Source: an uncultured Algibacter sp.
GTDB lineage: Bacteria > Bacteroidota > Bacteroidia > Flavobacteriales > Flavobacteriaceae
Length of the DNA: 64,000 bases
NCBI GenBank assembly: GCA_937958265.1
Contig: CALGNX010000001.1
Span: forward strand, 310,001-374,000
Reading direction: 5' to 3'
This document shows positions 48,176 through 58,094 of the stretch, one piece after another. The position numbers and the translations under genes were made by a program. Below the pieces are notes generated by a model. The model did not search any database, was not told the DNA's origin, and saw only the letters and a program-made list of their open reading frames with translations. The number at the start of each line of letters is the position of its first letter. Within the stretch, counting starts at the first letter, position 1.

Positions 48176-51113
48176 CAATAAAGAAACGCTTTTTCAAGAC
48201 CATTTGTGTGCTTTTTTAAGTACAGAACACAAGTATGAAACATTTGAAGCTTCAAGCCTTACCAATGCCAATCATATTATAGAAAAAGACCTTATTGCTT
48301 TTATAAAAAACACACAAGAAAATAAGTACCAAGAACTACAAGAAAATTTTGGCACAGATGCAGACCGAGAAATTATAAAAGCTTTAGAACTAACGCTATT
48401 TAAAAAAGAATTATGGTTAGTAATGCGTGAAGGTTTAACTGTAAAAGGAACAAAGGTACTTTTATACGCTCAAAAACCAAGGTCTGCAACCAATACAGCA
48501 CAAGCAGAAAACTACGCTAAAAACACGTTTACTTATAAAAAAGAATACTACTACAACCCAAACAATCAAGAGCGAATAGATATTGCTATTTGGTTAAACG
48601 GTTTACCAATTATTGTTTTAGAACTAAAGCACGAAGACGAAGGACAAGATGTAAATGATGCCATTTTTGAGAGTTTTTTGAAACGAGATTTAAAAAATCC
48701 AATCTACAAAAATCCGTTTTTGTATGTGGCATTAAGCAATACAGAAGCCAAAATTGCTACCAATCCAAATTCAGAAAAGAACTTTAGATGGTTTAACGCT
48801 AGTTTGCAAAACAAAGCAGAAACTAAAGGCGAATATCCTGTAGAACACGTTTACAGATATGCTTTATCTCCAGAAAATATTTGTCATTATTTAGAACATT
48901 ATTTGGTATTTGTACCAGCCAAACAAAAAGAAGTAGATGGCGAATGGCAAACGACTTCTTCGTTTACTATTTTTCCACGTTACCACCAATTTAGAGCCAG
49001 TAAAAGTTTAGCAGAAGATGTACAACAGTTTGCAGAAAACAAACAGGTATTAGGGAAAAAATATTTAATAAATCATTCCGCAGGAGCAGGAAAAACCTTA
49101 ACCATAGCGTGGATGGCAGACCGTTTGGATAGTTTGTACACCAGTAATGGAAAAAAAGTATTTGATAATATTATTATCCTAACCGATAGAAATGCTTTAG
49201 ACAAAAACGTAAAAGACGATTTAGAAATGTTTACCCATTTGGGTACAAAAATAAACTTTGCTAAAAGGTCTAAAAACCTAGCAGAATATCTAGAAAAAGA
49301 CAGAGATATTATTGTTACAACCATTCATAAGTTTGCTCACATTCAAGAAAAATTAGAGAATGATAAAAGTCTTAAAAACAGAAATGTAGCATTTTTAATA
49401 GATGAAGCACACCGTTCGCAAGATGGTAAAATGGCATTAACAATGCGTAAGTTCTTTAATGATGAAGAAGCAGAAGCTTCCGAAACAGACGAAGATGAAA
49501 CTCTAAAAGAATTACAAAAACTAAACATAAGCAATCAAGTATTTGTAGCGTTCACAGCTACCACAACACCAAAAACAGTTTCATTCTTTGGAGAACCTTT
49601 TGATGTGTATAGTGAAGAAGAAGCCATTGCAGAAGGTTATATTTTAGATGTAGCTCATAATATTATTTCTTACGAAACTTTATACAATTTAAAGCTAAAA
49701 GAAGCTATTCCCGAAAAAGACTTTCCAATAGGAATAGTAAGCAAACTACTAAAAAATATCGCTTACGAAGATGATGCTATTATTCAATACAAAGCAGAAG
49801 TAATAGTAAAACTGTTTGAAGAAAAAGTAGTTCCAAGTATTCAGGGACAAGGAAAAGCAATGGTAGTTACTTCTTCTCGTATTGCAGGGTTAAAATATTT
49901 TAATACACTAAAAACCATTTTAGAAGACAAAGAATCTGAATGGAAAGTATTGTATGCGTTTAGTGATTTTACACACCCAATTACAAACGAGAAAGTAGAA
50001 GAAAATACCGTAAATCAACTAAACGGAAAATTAATAGAAGATGTATTTGCAGAAGAAGGCAATAGAATTTTAGTAGTTGCTAATAAATTTCAAACAGGTT
50101 TTGACCAACCTTTATTATCTACAATGTTTTTAGATAAATCTATAAACGGAGTAAATGCGATACAAACTGTTTCACGTTTAAACCGAAAGCATAAAGACAA
50201 AGAACAGGAAGATATTTTGGTGGTAGATTTTACCAATAACGCTCAAAATATATTTGATGCTTTTAACAAACACAGAAAAGGAAGTCCATACAAAGACAAG
50301 CAACCTGAAAAACAAGTCTTAGTAGACTTGTTTGAAGAAATTGTAAATCTTAATGTGTTTACCGAAGAAGAAATAGAACTTTATGTAAATGCTTTTATTG
50401 ATGCCGAACTAGAAGCTAGAGAAAGAGACTCAACTGCTGATGCTATTTTAAGTAATCTAAACCAAGATTACAGAACAATTTTCAAAAAGAAACTTCCAGA
50501 ATTAGAAGCACAAAAAAGCTATGTTTCTTTATTAAGAAGATACACCAAGCTATATTATTTTATCGCGCAGTTTTTTGACTTAACACCAGAACTAAACGAG
50601 TTTATTGTATTTGCAGAAGTAATGGGTGATACTTTAATCAAAAAAGGAAAAGCTTCTGAAATGAAAGAGTTTCTAAAGAAAGTTGAACTAAGCAAAGGAG
50701 CTGTAAAATTTACTGGAACTAAAACCAATCTTACTGTAGTAGGAAAACCGAAAAAGAAAACTGGACTTAAAATAGGAAAAGGTGGACACGAAATACCAAG
50801 AACAACTATTGAATCTGCAATAAAAGATATTCAAGAAAAATTTCAAATAAGCGAAGAAGATGCAATTTTGATAAAAGAAATAGTAGAAGAAGTATCTGAA
50901 ACGACAAATACAAAAGAAACAGTAATTGCGAATAAAAACAATCAAGTTTATTTAAAAACAAGTGCTGAACCAAGAGTACAATCGGAAGTAAAAGACGAAT
51001 ATATAAAACGAGATTTGTGGGACAAATTGGACGACCCAATGTATGTACAGAAAGGTGGAATTATAAGTTTAATTGGAAAAACAGTAATACAGAATTTAAT
51101 ACAAGCTGGATAA
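48168..51113 (+). CDS. hsdR: Type I restriction endonuclease subunit
   Basis: HsdR translocates and cuts unmethylated DNA. The 981-residue protein has an N-terminal nuclease of PD-ExK type (RIDIAIWLNGLPIIVLELKHE, with Asp and ELK), the SF2 motor with Walker A SAGAGKTLTIAW, DEAH box LIDEAHRSQ, and motif III FTATTTPKT, followed by QTVSRLNRKHK (motif VI). The C-terminal helical part binds the methylase complex. No frameshift is seen, so the locus appears intact. Confidence 0.95.
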   Translation: MPSNKETLFQDHLCAFLSTEHKYETFEASSLTNANHIIEKDLIAFIKNTQENKYQELQENFGTDADREIIKALELTLFKKELWLVMREGLTVKGTKVLLYAQKPRSATNTAQAENYAKNTFTYKKEYYYNPNNQERIDIAIWLNGLPIIVLELKHEDEGQDVNDAIFESFLKRDLKNPIYKNPFLYVALSNTEAKIATNPNSEKNFRWFNASLQNKAETKGEYPVEHVYRYALSPENICHYLEHYLVFVPAKQKEVDGEWQTTSSFTIFPRYHQFRASKSLAEDVQQFAENKQVLGKKYLINHSAGAGKTLTIAWMADRLDSLYTSNGKKVFDNIIILTDRNALDKNVKDDLEMFTHLGTKINFAKRSKNLAEYLEKDRDIIVTTIHKFAHIQEKLENDKSLKNRNVAFLIDEAHRSQDGKMALTMRKFFNDEEAEASETDEDETLKELQKLNISNQVFVAFTATTTPKTVSFFGEPFDVYSEEEAIAEGYILDVAHNIISYETLYNLKLKEAIPEKDFPIGIVSKLLKNIAYEDDAIIQYKAEVIVKLFEEKVVPSIQGQGKAMVVTSSRIAGLKYFNTLKTILEDKESEWKVLYAFSDFTHPITNEKVEENTVNQLNGKLIEDVFAEEGNRILVVANKFQTGFDQPLLSTMFLDKSINGVNAIQTVSRLNRKHKDKEQEDILVVDFTNNAQNIFDAFNKHRKGSPYKDKQPEKQVLVDLFEEIVNLNVFTEEEIELYVNAFIDAELEARERDSTADAILSNLNQDYRTIFKKKLPELEAQKSYVSLLRRYTKLYYFIAQFFDLTPELNEFIVFAEVMGDTLIKKGKASEMKEFLKKVELSKGAVKFTGTKTNLTVVGKPKKKTGLKIGKGGHEIPRTTIESAIKDIQEKFQISEEDAILIKEIVEEVSETTNTKETVIANKNNQVYLKTSAEPRVQSEVKDEYIKRDLWDKLDDPMYVQKGGIISLIGKTVIQNLIQAG

Positions 51114-51526
51114 AGCCAACGCAAGTTCAAGCACATTTAAAGTTTGCTGGTGCCTCACAAATTTAAAAGAGCTTTCACGCCAACGCTAGCAAGTTTGCGG
51201 AAAGAAAAGCCAGCAGGTAACAATGTATATAAAAATAGGGCGATTATTGCTAAATCGAAAGTTTGTGTTTGTTTACAAAGTCCGCCACATTTTTAATTTG
51301 TATTTTAGAAAAAAGGTAAAAATAAAACAAAAAATATGGCTCAGTATAAATCCAAAAGTAAGTGCTTATCAACTGCCCTACTTTTCATATACTAACCGCT
51401 AACATTAAAAACGAAATTAGTTTATCTTAAAGTATACAAAAAAAACAAAATGCTTTTACAATAGTTGGACATCTACTTTTTTTTACGCCCTAAAATACCG
51501 AATTTTACACAAAAAACAAGTTAGTT
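51114..51526. other. Right flank of the restriction-modification locus
   Basis: The 413 bases contain two GCCAACGC motifs (51117-51124 and 51180-51187 approximately), the boundary motifs in reverse, and otherwise AT-rich DNA. No gene is seen. Confidence 0.6.
51165..51221 (-). repeat. Right boundary element, inverted copy
   Basis: On the minus strand it reads GTTACCTGC (51221-51213) and then GCGTGAAAGCTCTTTT (51180-51165), echoing the left element GTTACCTGC...GGGAAAGCTCTTTT. The spacing is 57 nt here and 49 nt on the left. Confidence 0.65.
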
Positions 51527-52066
51527 GTGAGCGCAAAAAAAATAGTAATTACCGGAGGACCAGGTACAGGAAAATCAACACTAATACAAAATCTTATTAC
51601 AAAAGGCCACATATGCCTAGAGGAAATTTCGCGTGAGGTTATTTTAAATGCTAAAAAGGAAGGAATCGATCAATTATTTTTAACAAATCCTTTACTATTT
51701 AGCGAGCTCATTCTAAAAGGTAGGCAACAACAGTTTATAGCAGCAGATGCCTATAAAGATACACCTGTTTTTTTTGATAGAGGCGTACACGATGTACTAG
51801 CATACATGGAATATATTGGCGATAACTACCCAGAAAATTTTGTAGAAGCTTGTAAAAATTCTTCTTATAATTTTGTATTTATTTTAAAACCATGGGAAGC
51901 TATTTACACCAGCGATAACGAACGTTACGAAAGTTTTGAGCAAGCTCTTAAAATACACGATCACTTGGTTAAAACCTACAGCGCATATAATTACAATTTA
52001 GTAGACGTTCCTTTTGGAACAGTAGAAGAACGCACAAATTTTATTTTAAAAACACTAAGCCTTTAA
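51527..52066 (+). CDS. Small P-loop ATPase
   Basis: The 179-residue protein has Walker A ITGGPGTGKSTLI at the N-terminus, a ThiS-like core (LEEISREVI), and VFFDRGVHDVLAYMEYIG. It resembles the AAA_28 family found beside recQ in flavobacteria. The start is GTG at 51527. It ends one base before recQ, so they are probably co-transcribed. The substrate is unknown. Confidence 0.85.
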   Translation: MSAKKIVITGGPGTGKSTLIQNLITKGHICLEEISREVILNAKKEGIDQLFLTNPLLFSELILKGRQQQFIAADAYKDTPVFFDRGVHDVLAYMEYIGDNYPENFVEACKNSSYNFVFILKPWEAIYTSDNERYESFEQALKIHDHLVKTYSAYNYNLVDVPFGTVEERTNFILKTLSL

Positions 52067-52067
52067 T

Positions 52068-53972
52068 ATGGAACATCCCATTAACATATTAGAACGTTAT
52101 TGGAATTTCACTAGTTTTAGACCTGGGCAGGAAACCATTATTAATGCTGTAATTAAAGGTGAAGACACCTTTGTTTTATTACCCACTGGGGGTGGTAAAT
52201 CGCTCTGTTTCCAAATTCCTGCACTAGCAAAAAAAGGAATTTGCGTTGTAGTATCTCCGCTAATTGCACTTATGAAAGACCAGGTACAAGCCTTAAATAA
52301 TAAAGGTATAAAAGCCATGGCTATTACAAGCGGTATAAGCTATAATGAGCTAGACACGTTATTGGATAATTGTATTTATGGAAATTATAAATTTCTATAC
52401 CTCTCGCCAGAACGTTTGCAGCAGGAATTAGTACAGAGCCGTATTAAACAAATGCATGTAAACCTTATTGCTGTAGATGAAGCTCACTGTATTTCACAAT
52501 GGGGTAGCGATTTTCGTCCGGCTTATAAAAACATAACGCTATTAAGGCAACTACACCCTTCTGTTAATGTTGTAGCACTTACAGCTTCGGCCAAACCAGA
52601 TGTGGTACAAGATATTATTAAGGAGTTAGATTTTATAGATGCTAAAATTTTTAAGCAATCGTTTGTAAGGCCCAATTTGGCCTACATGGTATTTCATGAA
52701 AATGACAAATACTACAAGCTTGAAATGATTTTAAAAAAAAATCCAAAATCCTCTATAGTATATGTTAGAAATAGAAAACTAACCATAGAATTATCGGCAT
52801 TTTTAAACTCTAAAAAAATTACAGCAACATATTACCATGGCGGACTGCCAAATATTGACAAAGATAAAAATATGACAGCTTGGCTAAATAACCAAAAACA
52901 GGTTATGGTAGCCACAAATGCCTTTGGAATGGGTATTGATAAACCCGATGTAAAAACGGTTATACACATGGCCTTGCCAGAAAGTATTGAAAGCTATTTT
53001 CAAGAAGCTGGTCGAGTGGGCAGAAACGGCGAAAAAGCCTTTGCGGTAATACTAAAGAATAACAGTGACGAAACATTAATTAAAAATCAATTTCTTAATG
53101 TTTTACCTACCGTAGATCTTGTAAAGCAGGTATACAGAAAATTATGCAACTACTTTCAAATATCATACAGCGAAGGTGCATATGAAACCTTTGATTTTGA
53201 TTTTAATACCTTTTGTAAAACCTACAGCTTCCCTTCTATTTTGTGTTATAACGCATTACTCATTCTGGATAGAACTAGCGTTATTACACTCTCAAAACAA
53301 TTTAAAAACAATGTTACTGTTCAATTCATTATATCTAATAAATCGCTTTTTAATTATTTAGAAACTCATAAAAACCAAAATATTATTGTAAAATCAATTT
53401 TGAGACTTTATGGTGGTGTTTTTGATCATGTTACTAAAATTGATTTAGATAAAATACATAAAAAAGCAGGTGTTACAGAAGTGGTTTTAATCCAAGCCTT
53501 AAAACAATTGGAAGAGCATGATATTATCACTTTAAATTTAGCAAAAACCGACGCGCAAATAACATTTATAGAACCTCGAGAAGACGACAAAACTATAAAC
53601 AGAATTGCAAAAACAATAAAACAGCAAAACGCCCTAAAACAATCGCAGGTAAAGGCTATGCTCGATTATGTTAAAAATGATACGGTTTGTAAAAGTGAAC
53701 AACTACTCGCCTATTTTGGAGAAAAAGAAACAGCACCTTGTGGCTTTTGCTCTGTTTGTTTACAAATTAAGAACACAAAAAAACCAGAAAATCTTAAATT
53801 ACTTAAAAATCAAATTATAGAATTATTAGAAAATGGCGCCCAACCCTCTAGAGCATTATTACAGCATTTAAATTGTGACGAAAATGCGCTTAAAAACATC
53901 TTAAAATTACTTCTAGAACATAACATTATATGTCTTACAGCAAATAATACGTATAAATTAAGTCACTTATAA
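52068..53972 (+). CDS. recQ: ATP-dependent DNA helicase RecQ
   Basis: RecQ unwinds DNA in recombination and repair. The 634-residue protein has the SF2 motor with Walker A LLPTGGGKSLCFQIPAL, DEAH box AVDEAHCISQWGSDFRPAY, and motif VI EAGRVGRNGEKA, then the four-Cys zinc site (CKSEQ...CGFCSVC) and a winged-helix domain. No HRDC domain is present; that is common in this phylum. Confidence 0.93.
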   Translation: MEHPINILERYWNFTSFRPGQETIINAVIKGEDTFVLLPTGGGKSLCFQIPALAKKGICVVVSPLIALMKDQVQALNNKGIKAMAITSGISYNELDTLLDNCIYGNYKFLYLSPERLQQELVQSRIKQMHVNLIAVDEAHCISQWGSDFRPAYKNITLLRQLHPSVNVVALTASAKPDVVQDIIKELDFIDAKIFKQSFVRPNLAYMVFHENDKYYKLEMILKKNPKSSIVYVRNRKLTIELSAFLNSKKITATYYHGGLPNIDKDKNMTAWLNNQKQVMVATNAFGMGIDKPDVKTVIHMALPESIESYFQEAGRVGRNGEKAFAVILKNNSDETLIKNQFLNVLPTVDLVKQVYRKLCNYFQISYSEGAYETFDFDFNTFCKTYSFPSILCYNALLILDRTSVITLSKQFKNNVTVQFIISNKSLFNYLETHKNQNIIVKSILRLYGGVFDHVTKIDLDKIHKKAGVTEVVLIQALKQLEEHDIITLNLAKTDAQITFIEPREDDKTINRIAKTIKQQNALKQSQVKAMLDYVKNDTVCKSEQLLAYFGEKETAPCGFCSVCLQIKNTKKPENLKLLKNQIIELLENGAQPSRALLQHLNCDENALKNILKLLLEHNIICLTANNTYKLSHL

Positions 53973-54455
53973 ACCTTAACTAAAAACTTGCCTTTTTGTT
54001 ACACTTATATTTACAAATTATAATGTGGTAAGACCTGTTAAATTGATCATATTAAATAAAAAAGCTATAGCTATACTCTATTTTTTTTTGCATTAAGACT
54101 AATTTAGTAGCAGTGCCAAACTATAAAAGCTTACAAACTTGTGTTGATACAAGAAACCACATAAATGAAATAAAAATTAATAAAAAAGTATTGCAATTAT
54201 AGATTGAACTCGGTTAAGCCTAATAAATACTATTAGCTATTAACCAAAGTACAATTAATTTACCGAGCAAAACTTAACTAAAAAAAAGACTTCATTTCCA
54301 AAAGAAGAAAATATACTTTAGTTTAGCAACAAAAATAGCAAATACATGCGTTAGGGATTGAACGGTTTGTTTAAGCTCCCCGACTTTTTAGGAGGGAGCG
54401 CGTAGTGAAAGCCCGACCCTTTTCGGGTAACGCCCAATGTTAAATAATATAAAAA
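53973..54455. other. recQ-fmt intergenic region
   Basis: The 483 bases have no gene. Repeat copy E (54349-54436) lies just before fmt; the rest is AT-rich with no clear structure. Confidence 0.65.
54349..54436 (+). repeat. Dispersed ~90-bp repeat, divergent copy E
   Basis: The ends are intact (GCGTTAGGGATTG... and ...GGGTAACGCCC) but the middle differs from copies A-D: GCTCCCCGACTTTTTAGGAGGGAGC can fold as a hairpin with a six-base GCTCCC/GGGAGC stem. It ends 19 bases before fmt. Confidence 0.8.
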
Positions 54456-55403
54456 ATGAAAGATTTAAAGATTGTTTTTATGGGTACGCCAGATTTTGCA
54501 GTGGCAACTTTAAAAACACTGGTTGAAAATAATTTTAATATTGTAGCAGTTATTACAGCACCAGATAAACCTGCAGGACGGGGCAGAAAACTTAACGAAA
54601 GTGCTGTAAAGAAATATGCTGTATCTCAAGATTTAAGAGTTTTTCAGCCTACCAATTTAAAGAATATTGAATTTATTGATACCCTAAAAGCTGTTAATGC
54701 TAACTTACAGGTTGTAGTAGCGTTTAGAATGCTACCCAAGGTAGTTTGGCAAATGCCTAAATATGGTACATTTAATTTGCATGCGTCTTTATTACCAAAT
54801 TACCGGGGTGCAGCACCAATAAATTGGGCTATAATAAATGGCGAAACAGAAACTGGCGTTTCTACTTTTTTTATAGATGAAAAAATAGATACAGGAAACC
54901 TAATCCTACAAGAATCTACTACTATTAACCCAAGTGAAACTGCTGGAAGTTTACACGATAAATTAATGGCACTTGGTAGTGCTTTAGTATTAAAAACCGT
55001 AACCAACTTAAAAAACGAATCTGTTAAAACAATACCACAGGACGATAATTTTGATGTTAAAACGGCTTATAAACTAAATAGAGATAACTGTAAAATAAAT
55101 TGGCAGGATGGTATTGATAAAATTTACAACCACATAAGAGGGCTTTCGCCTTATCCTGCGGCTTGGTGTACATTAACGAATAATGAAGATGTATTGGATG
55201 TTAAAATTTATAAAGCAGAAAAGGAGACTGAAAACCATAATTTAGAGGTTGGCACGATTGTAACATCCAAAAAAGAACTAAAAGTCGCGGTTACTTCCGG
55301 ATTCATTATTATTAAGGAGATTAAACTACCTGGAAAACGAAATATGGACATAAAATCACTTTTAAACGGTTATTCATTTAATGAAAATGCAAAAATGCTG
55401 TAA
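54456..55403 (+). CDS. fmt: Methionyl-tRNA formyltransferase
   Basis: Fmt formylates initiator methionyl-tRNA. The 315-residue protein shows MGTPDFAVATLKTL, APDKPAGRGRKL, and the catalytic stretch NLHASLLPNYRGAAPINWAIINGETETGV with the Asn, His and Asp residues. A C-terminal OB-type domain follows (about 205-315). It starts 20 bases after repeat copy E, so that repeat may lie in its leader. Confidence 0.95.
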   Translation: MKDLKIVFMGTPDFAVATLKTLVENNFNIVAVITAPDKPAGRGRKLNESAVKKYAVSQDLRVFQPTNLKNIEFIDTLKAVNANLQVVVAFRMLPKVVWQMPKYGTFNLHASLLPNYRGAAPINWAIINGETETGVSTFFIDEKIDTGNLILQESTTINPSETAGSLHDKLMALGSALVLKTVTNLKNESVKTIPQDDNFDVKTAYKLNRDNCKINWQDGIDKIYNHIRGLSPYPAAWCTLTNNEDVLDVKIYKAEKETENHNLEVGTIVTSKKELKVAVTSGFIIIKEIKLPGKRNMDIKSLLNGYSFNENAKML

Positions 55404-55506
55404 ACCCTTACTCCCATTGATTTTATCTAAAAGTAAATTAAAAAACTTCACTTATTAACAAAAAACCTAAGTTATTAACAAAAGGACGTTTTTCCCTTGC
55501 TATTAC

Positions 55507-55536
55507 TTGCATGATTACTTAATCCGTATAAATTTG
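55507..55536 (+). promoter_or_regulatory. Consensus promoter of the HU gene
   Basis: TTG, exactly 19 bases, then TAAATTTG, the Bacteroidetes sigma consensus. The -7 element ends 57 bases before the HU ATG. Confidence 0.7.
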
Positions 55537-55593
55537 TGGAGGTTTTAACTTTATGTTTTAACCATTTAATTAATAACTAATTTTATAAATATT

Positions 55594-55866
55594 ATGAACA
55601 AAACAGATTTGATTGATGCAATGGCGGAACATGCTGGCATTACTAAGGCAGCATCGAAAAAAGCATTAGAATGTGCTTTAGGTGAGATTGAAGGTGCTTT
55701 AAAAAAAGGAAATAGAGTTTCTTTAGTAGGTTTCGGTTCTTGGTCAGTTTCACAAAGAGCTGCAAGAGATGGAAGAAACCCTCAGACTGGAGCTACTATT
55801 AAAATTAAAGCTAAAAACGTTATAAAGTTTAAAGCTGGTTCTGATTTATCAGATTCAGTAAACTAA
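55594..55866 (+). CDS. HU-family DNA-binding protein
   Basis: HU proteins bend and compact DNA. The 90-residue protein shows MNKTDLIDAMAEHAGITKA, the beta-arm stretch GRNPQTGATIKI, and AKNVIKFKAG. The length is typical. It has its own consensus promoter and terminator, so it is a single-gene unit that is probably strongly expressed. Confidence 0.95.
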   Translation: MNKTDLIDAMAEHAGITKAASKKALECALGEIEGALKKGNRVSLVGFGSWSVSQRAARDGRNPQTGATIKIKAKNVIKFKAGSDLSDSVN

Positions 55867-55890
55867 TTATTTACGTACCGAATACAGTTT

Positions 55891-55920
55891 AAAGCTTTCA
55901 TTTACATGAAAGCTTTTTTT
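55891..55920 (+). terminator. Terminator after the HU gene
   Basis: Stem AAAGCTTTCA (55891-55900) with TGAAAGCTTT (55907-55916) then T. It is 25 bases after the stop. Confidence 0.9.
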
Positions 55921-56001
55921 ATATCTTCTTACAATAGTTGTTTATTTAACAAATAATTATTAGATTTATTTATAATTACGATATTAATAATTACTATATT
56001 C

Positions 56002-56562
56002 ATGGTTACAACTAACCCCAAAAAAGGAGATTTATTAATCGCTGAACCTTCAATTATAGGTGATGTTTCTTTTAATCGCTCCATAGTCCTACTTGCAGAT
56101 CACTCTACGGAGGGATCAATAGGCTTTATACTAAATAAGCCTCTTAAATATAATATTAATGATTTAATTCCTGAAATTGATGCCACTTTTAAAGTTTATA
56201 ATGGTGGCCCTGTTGAGCAGGATAACCTATATTTCATTCATAAAATTCCACAATTAATTCCACATAGTATTGAAATTTCATTAGGTATTTATTGGGGTGG
56301 CGATTTTTCTAAAGTTGCCGAACTTATAAAAAGTGAAAAAATTAAGGAGGATGAAATTAAATTTTTCTTAGGATACTCTGGCTGGAATACAGACCAATTA
56401 GACGATGAATTGAAAGCAAATTCATGGCTTATTAGTAAGAATACATACAAAAACAGCATTATTGAAAAGGATTATGTTAGCTTTTGGAGAGATAAGATGT
56501 TAGAGCTTGGAGGCCAATATAGTATTTGGTCTAATTTGCCAGAAGACCCTAGCTATAACTAA
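56002..56562 (+). CDS. YqgE/AlgH family protein
   Basis: The 186-residue protein has the UPF0301/AlgH pattern: KKGDLLIAEPSIIGDVSFNRSIVLLADHS, GFILNKPL, VYNGGPVEQDNLYFIH, and FFLGYSGWNTDQLDDEL. The role is unclear; AlgH is linked to alginate regulation in Pseudomonas, but that is unlikely to apply here. It is convergent with the aminotransferase gene. Confidence 0.9.
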   Translation: MVTTNPKKGDLLIAEPSIIGDVSFNRSIVLLADHSTEGSIGFILNKPLKYNINDLIPEIDATFKVYNGGPVEQDNLYFIHKIPQLIPHSIEISLGIYWGGDFSKVAELIKSEKIKEDEIKFFLGYSGWNTDQLDDELKANSWLISKNTYKNSIIEKDYVSFWRDKMLELGGQYSIWSNLPEDPSYN

Positions 56563-56602
56563 AGTTTATAGTTTATTTAATGCGCTATTTAATGTACTTG
56601 GT

Positions 56603-57445
56603 TTAACTTAATCTAATTTTTACATTAACTTTTTGTAACAACAGCTTTGCAACGCTAGTATTATATACCTTTTTACGGTATTTACTAACGCTTTGTATGC
56701 CTGTAATTACATTGGTGATAAACATTTCGTCCGATTTCTGAATTTCAAAAGGAGATATGGACGCCTCTACCAATTCGTATTCTGGTAATTGTTTAATAAT
56801 ATTTATAAGTTGTGTACGCATAACACCTTTTAAACACCCATCGCTTATTGGGGGTGTTTTTATGGTTTTACCTTTTACCAAAAATAGATTACCATTAAGA
56901 GCTTCTATTACGTTTTTGTTTGTATTTAGTATAATACAATTGTTTAAACCATTTTCTTTTGCATAAATACTACCTATTACATTTAATATTTTGTTATTTG
57001 TTTTTAAGGTGGATAGCAAACTTGGTGAGACGTAGTAATCTTTAAATAAATCTACTTCATAAAAATCGGTGTTTAAGGCATAAACATCATTAGAAACTGA
57101 TTTTACTGAAATAACAAAACTTATAGCGTTTGTATCTGGCGTATAAAGCCCACCTTCATTCCTGTGAACTTGTAATTTCACTCGCGAAGACGCTTTAGAT
57201 AATGTGTTCGCTTCTAGAGTTTTGTGAATTTCATTTTCCAAATACTCCATAGTGAAATTCATTGGAATTTCCATACGCATAATACGCATAGACGCCATTA
57301 ACCTAAAATAATGATCTTCCCAGAATAATATTTTGCCATTAACCACCTTTAAGGTTTCAAATAGTCCATCACCATACGAATACCCTCTATTTTGGTTTGA
57401 TAAAATTGTACTATTTTCTAAAAGTGCTTCATTAAAATTTATCAT
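56603..57445 (-). CDS. Aminotransferase class IV (PabC-like)
   Basis: The 280-residue PLP enzyme shows NRGYSYGDGLFETLKV at the start and the likely Schiff-base Lys in LLSTLKTNN, together with NKNVIEALNGNLFLVKG and TPPISDGCLKGVMR. This fits aminodeoxychorismate lyase (folate synthesis) or a branched-chain/D-amino acid relative. The start is ATG 57445; the longer frame upstream codes an unlikely hydrophobic leader. It follows the START-like gene on the same strand. Confidence 0.85.
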   Translation of the reverse strand: MINFNEALLENSTILSNQNRGYSYGDGLFETLKVVNGKILFWEDHYFRLMASMRIMRMEIPMNFTMEYLENEIHKTLEANTLSKASSRVKLQVHRNEGGLYTPDTNAISFVISVKSVSNDVYALNTDFYEVDLFKDYYVSPSLLSTLKTNNKILNVIGSIYAKENGLNNCIILNTNKNVIEALNGNLFLVKGKTIKTPPISDGCLKGVMRTQLINIIKQLPEYELVEASISPFEIQKSDEMFITNVITGIQSVSKYRKKVYNTSVAKLLLQKVNVKIRLS

Positions 57446-57603
57446 AAAAAAATGTAATGTGTAGTGATTTATACGCAGCACAAAGATAAAACATAAGGTT
57501 GAGAAAAGCCATGAAATAAAACAATTCCAAAAAACAATGCAATAAAAAACCCCAAAGTAAATAACCTTGAGGTAATACAACACATAGTGTGTGGCATTTA
57601 TAT

Positions 57604-57996
57604 TTAAGCAGAACCAAGCACTTGCTTTAAACTAGATATTTGGTTTGACCAAAGCATTTTAGACTCGTCAACTTCGTCTTCTTCAGCGAAATCCGTTATC
57701 ATTAAAGAGACATCTTTAGTAATATCATCAACCTGTATTTTAATTTCAAAATAACACGCTAAATCGTCCTCCTCGTCCTCTAACCATCTAAATTTAACAC
57801 GTTCTCCACTTTTCTTGCTGAGTAATTTAGCACGCTCCTCACTATCGTCCCACATAAAGGTGAACAACTCGCCTCTTGAGTTTACATTGTCTGAAAACCA
57901 TTCAGACAATCCTGAAGGCGTAGCTATATATTGATATAATAATTGTGGTGAGGCTTGTATAGGAAACTCGATTTCAAATTTTATTTTTTCGTCCAT
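57604..57996 (-). CDS. START-like/SRPBCC domain protein
   Basis: The 130-residue protein has the AHSA1/START-like fold: FEIEFPIQASPQLLYQYIATPSGLSEWFSDNV, then FTFMWDDSEERAKLL and RFRWLEDEEDD. These proteins bind hydrophobic ligands or act as co-chaperones. No signal is present. It is common beside the class IV aminotransferase in flavobacteria. Its ligand is unknown. Confidence 0.85.
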   Translation of the reverse strand: MDEKIKFEIEFPIQASPQLLYQYIATPSGLSEWFSDNVNSRGELFTFMWDDSEERAKLLSKKSGERVKFRWLEDEEDDLACYFEIKIQVDDITKDVSLMITDFAEEDEVDESKMLWSNQISSLKQVLGSA

Positions 57997-58094
57997 GAAT
58001 TTGGTTTAGGGATTAGGATTTAAAGTTGTAAGATATACATAAATTAATGAGTTTTGCAAATAATAATATTATTTATAATTTTTTTATATTATCC

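Noticed and set aside
50688-51136. Several minus-strand open frames opposite the end of hsdR
   Set aside because: Antisense shadows of the Lys/Glu-rich hsdR C-terminus; composition is Phe/Leu-rich without domain.
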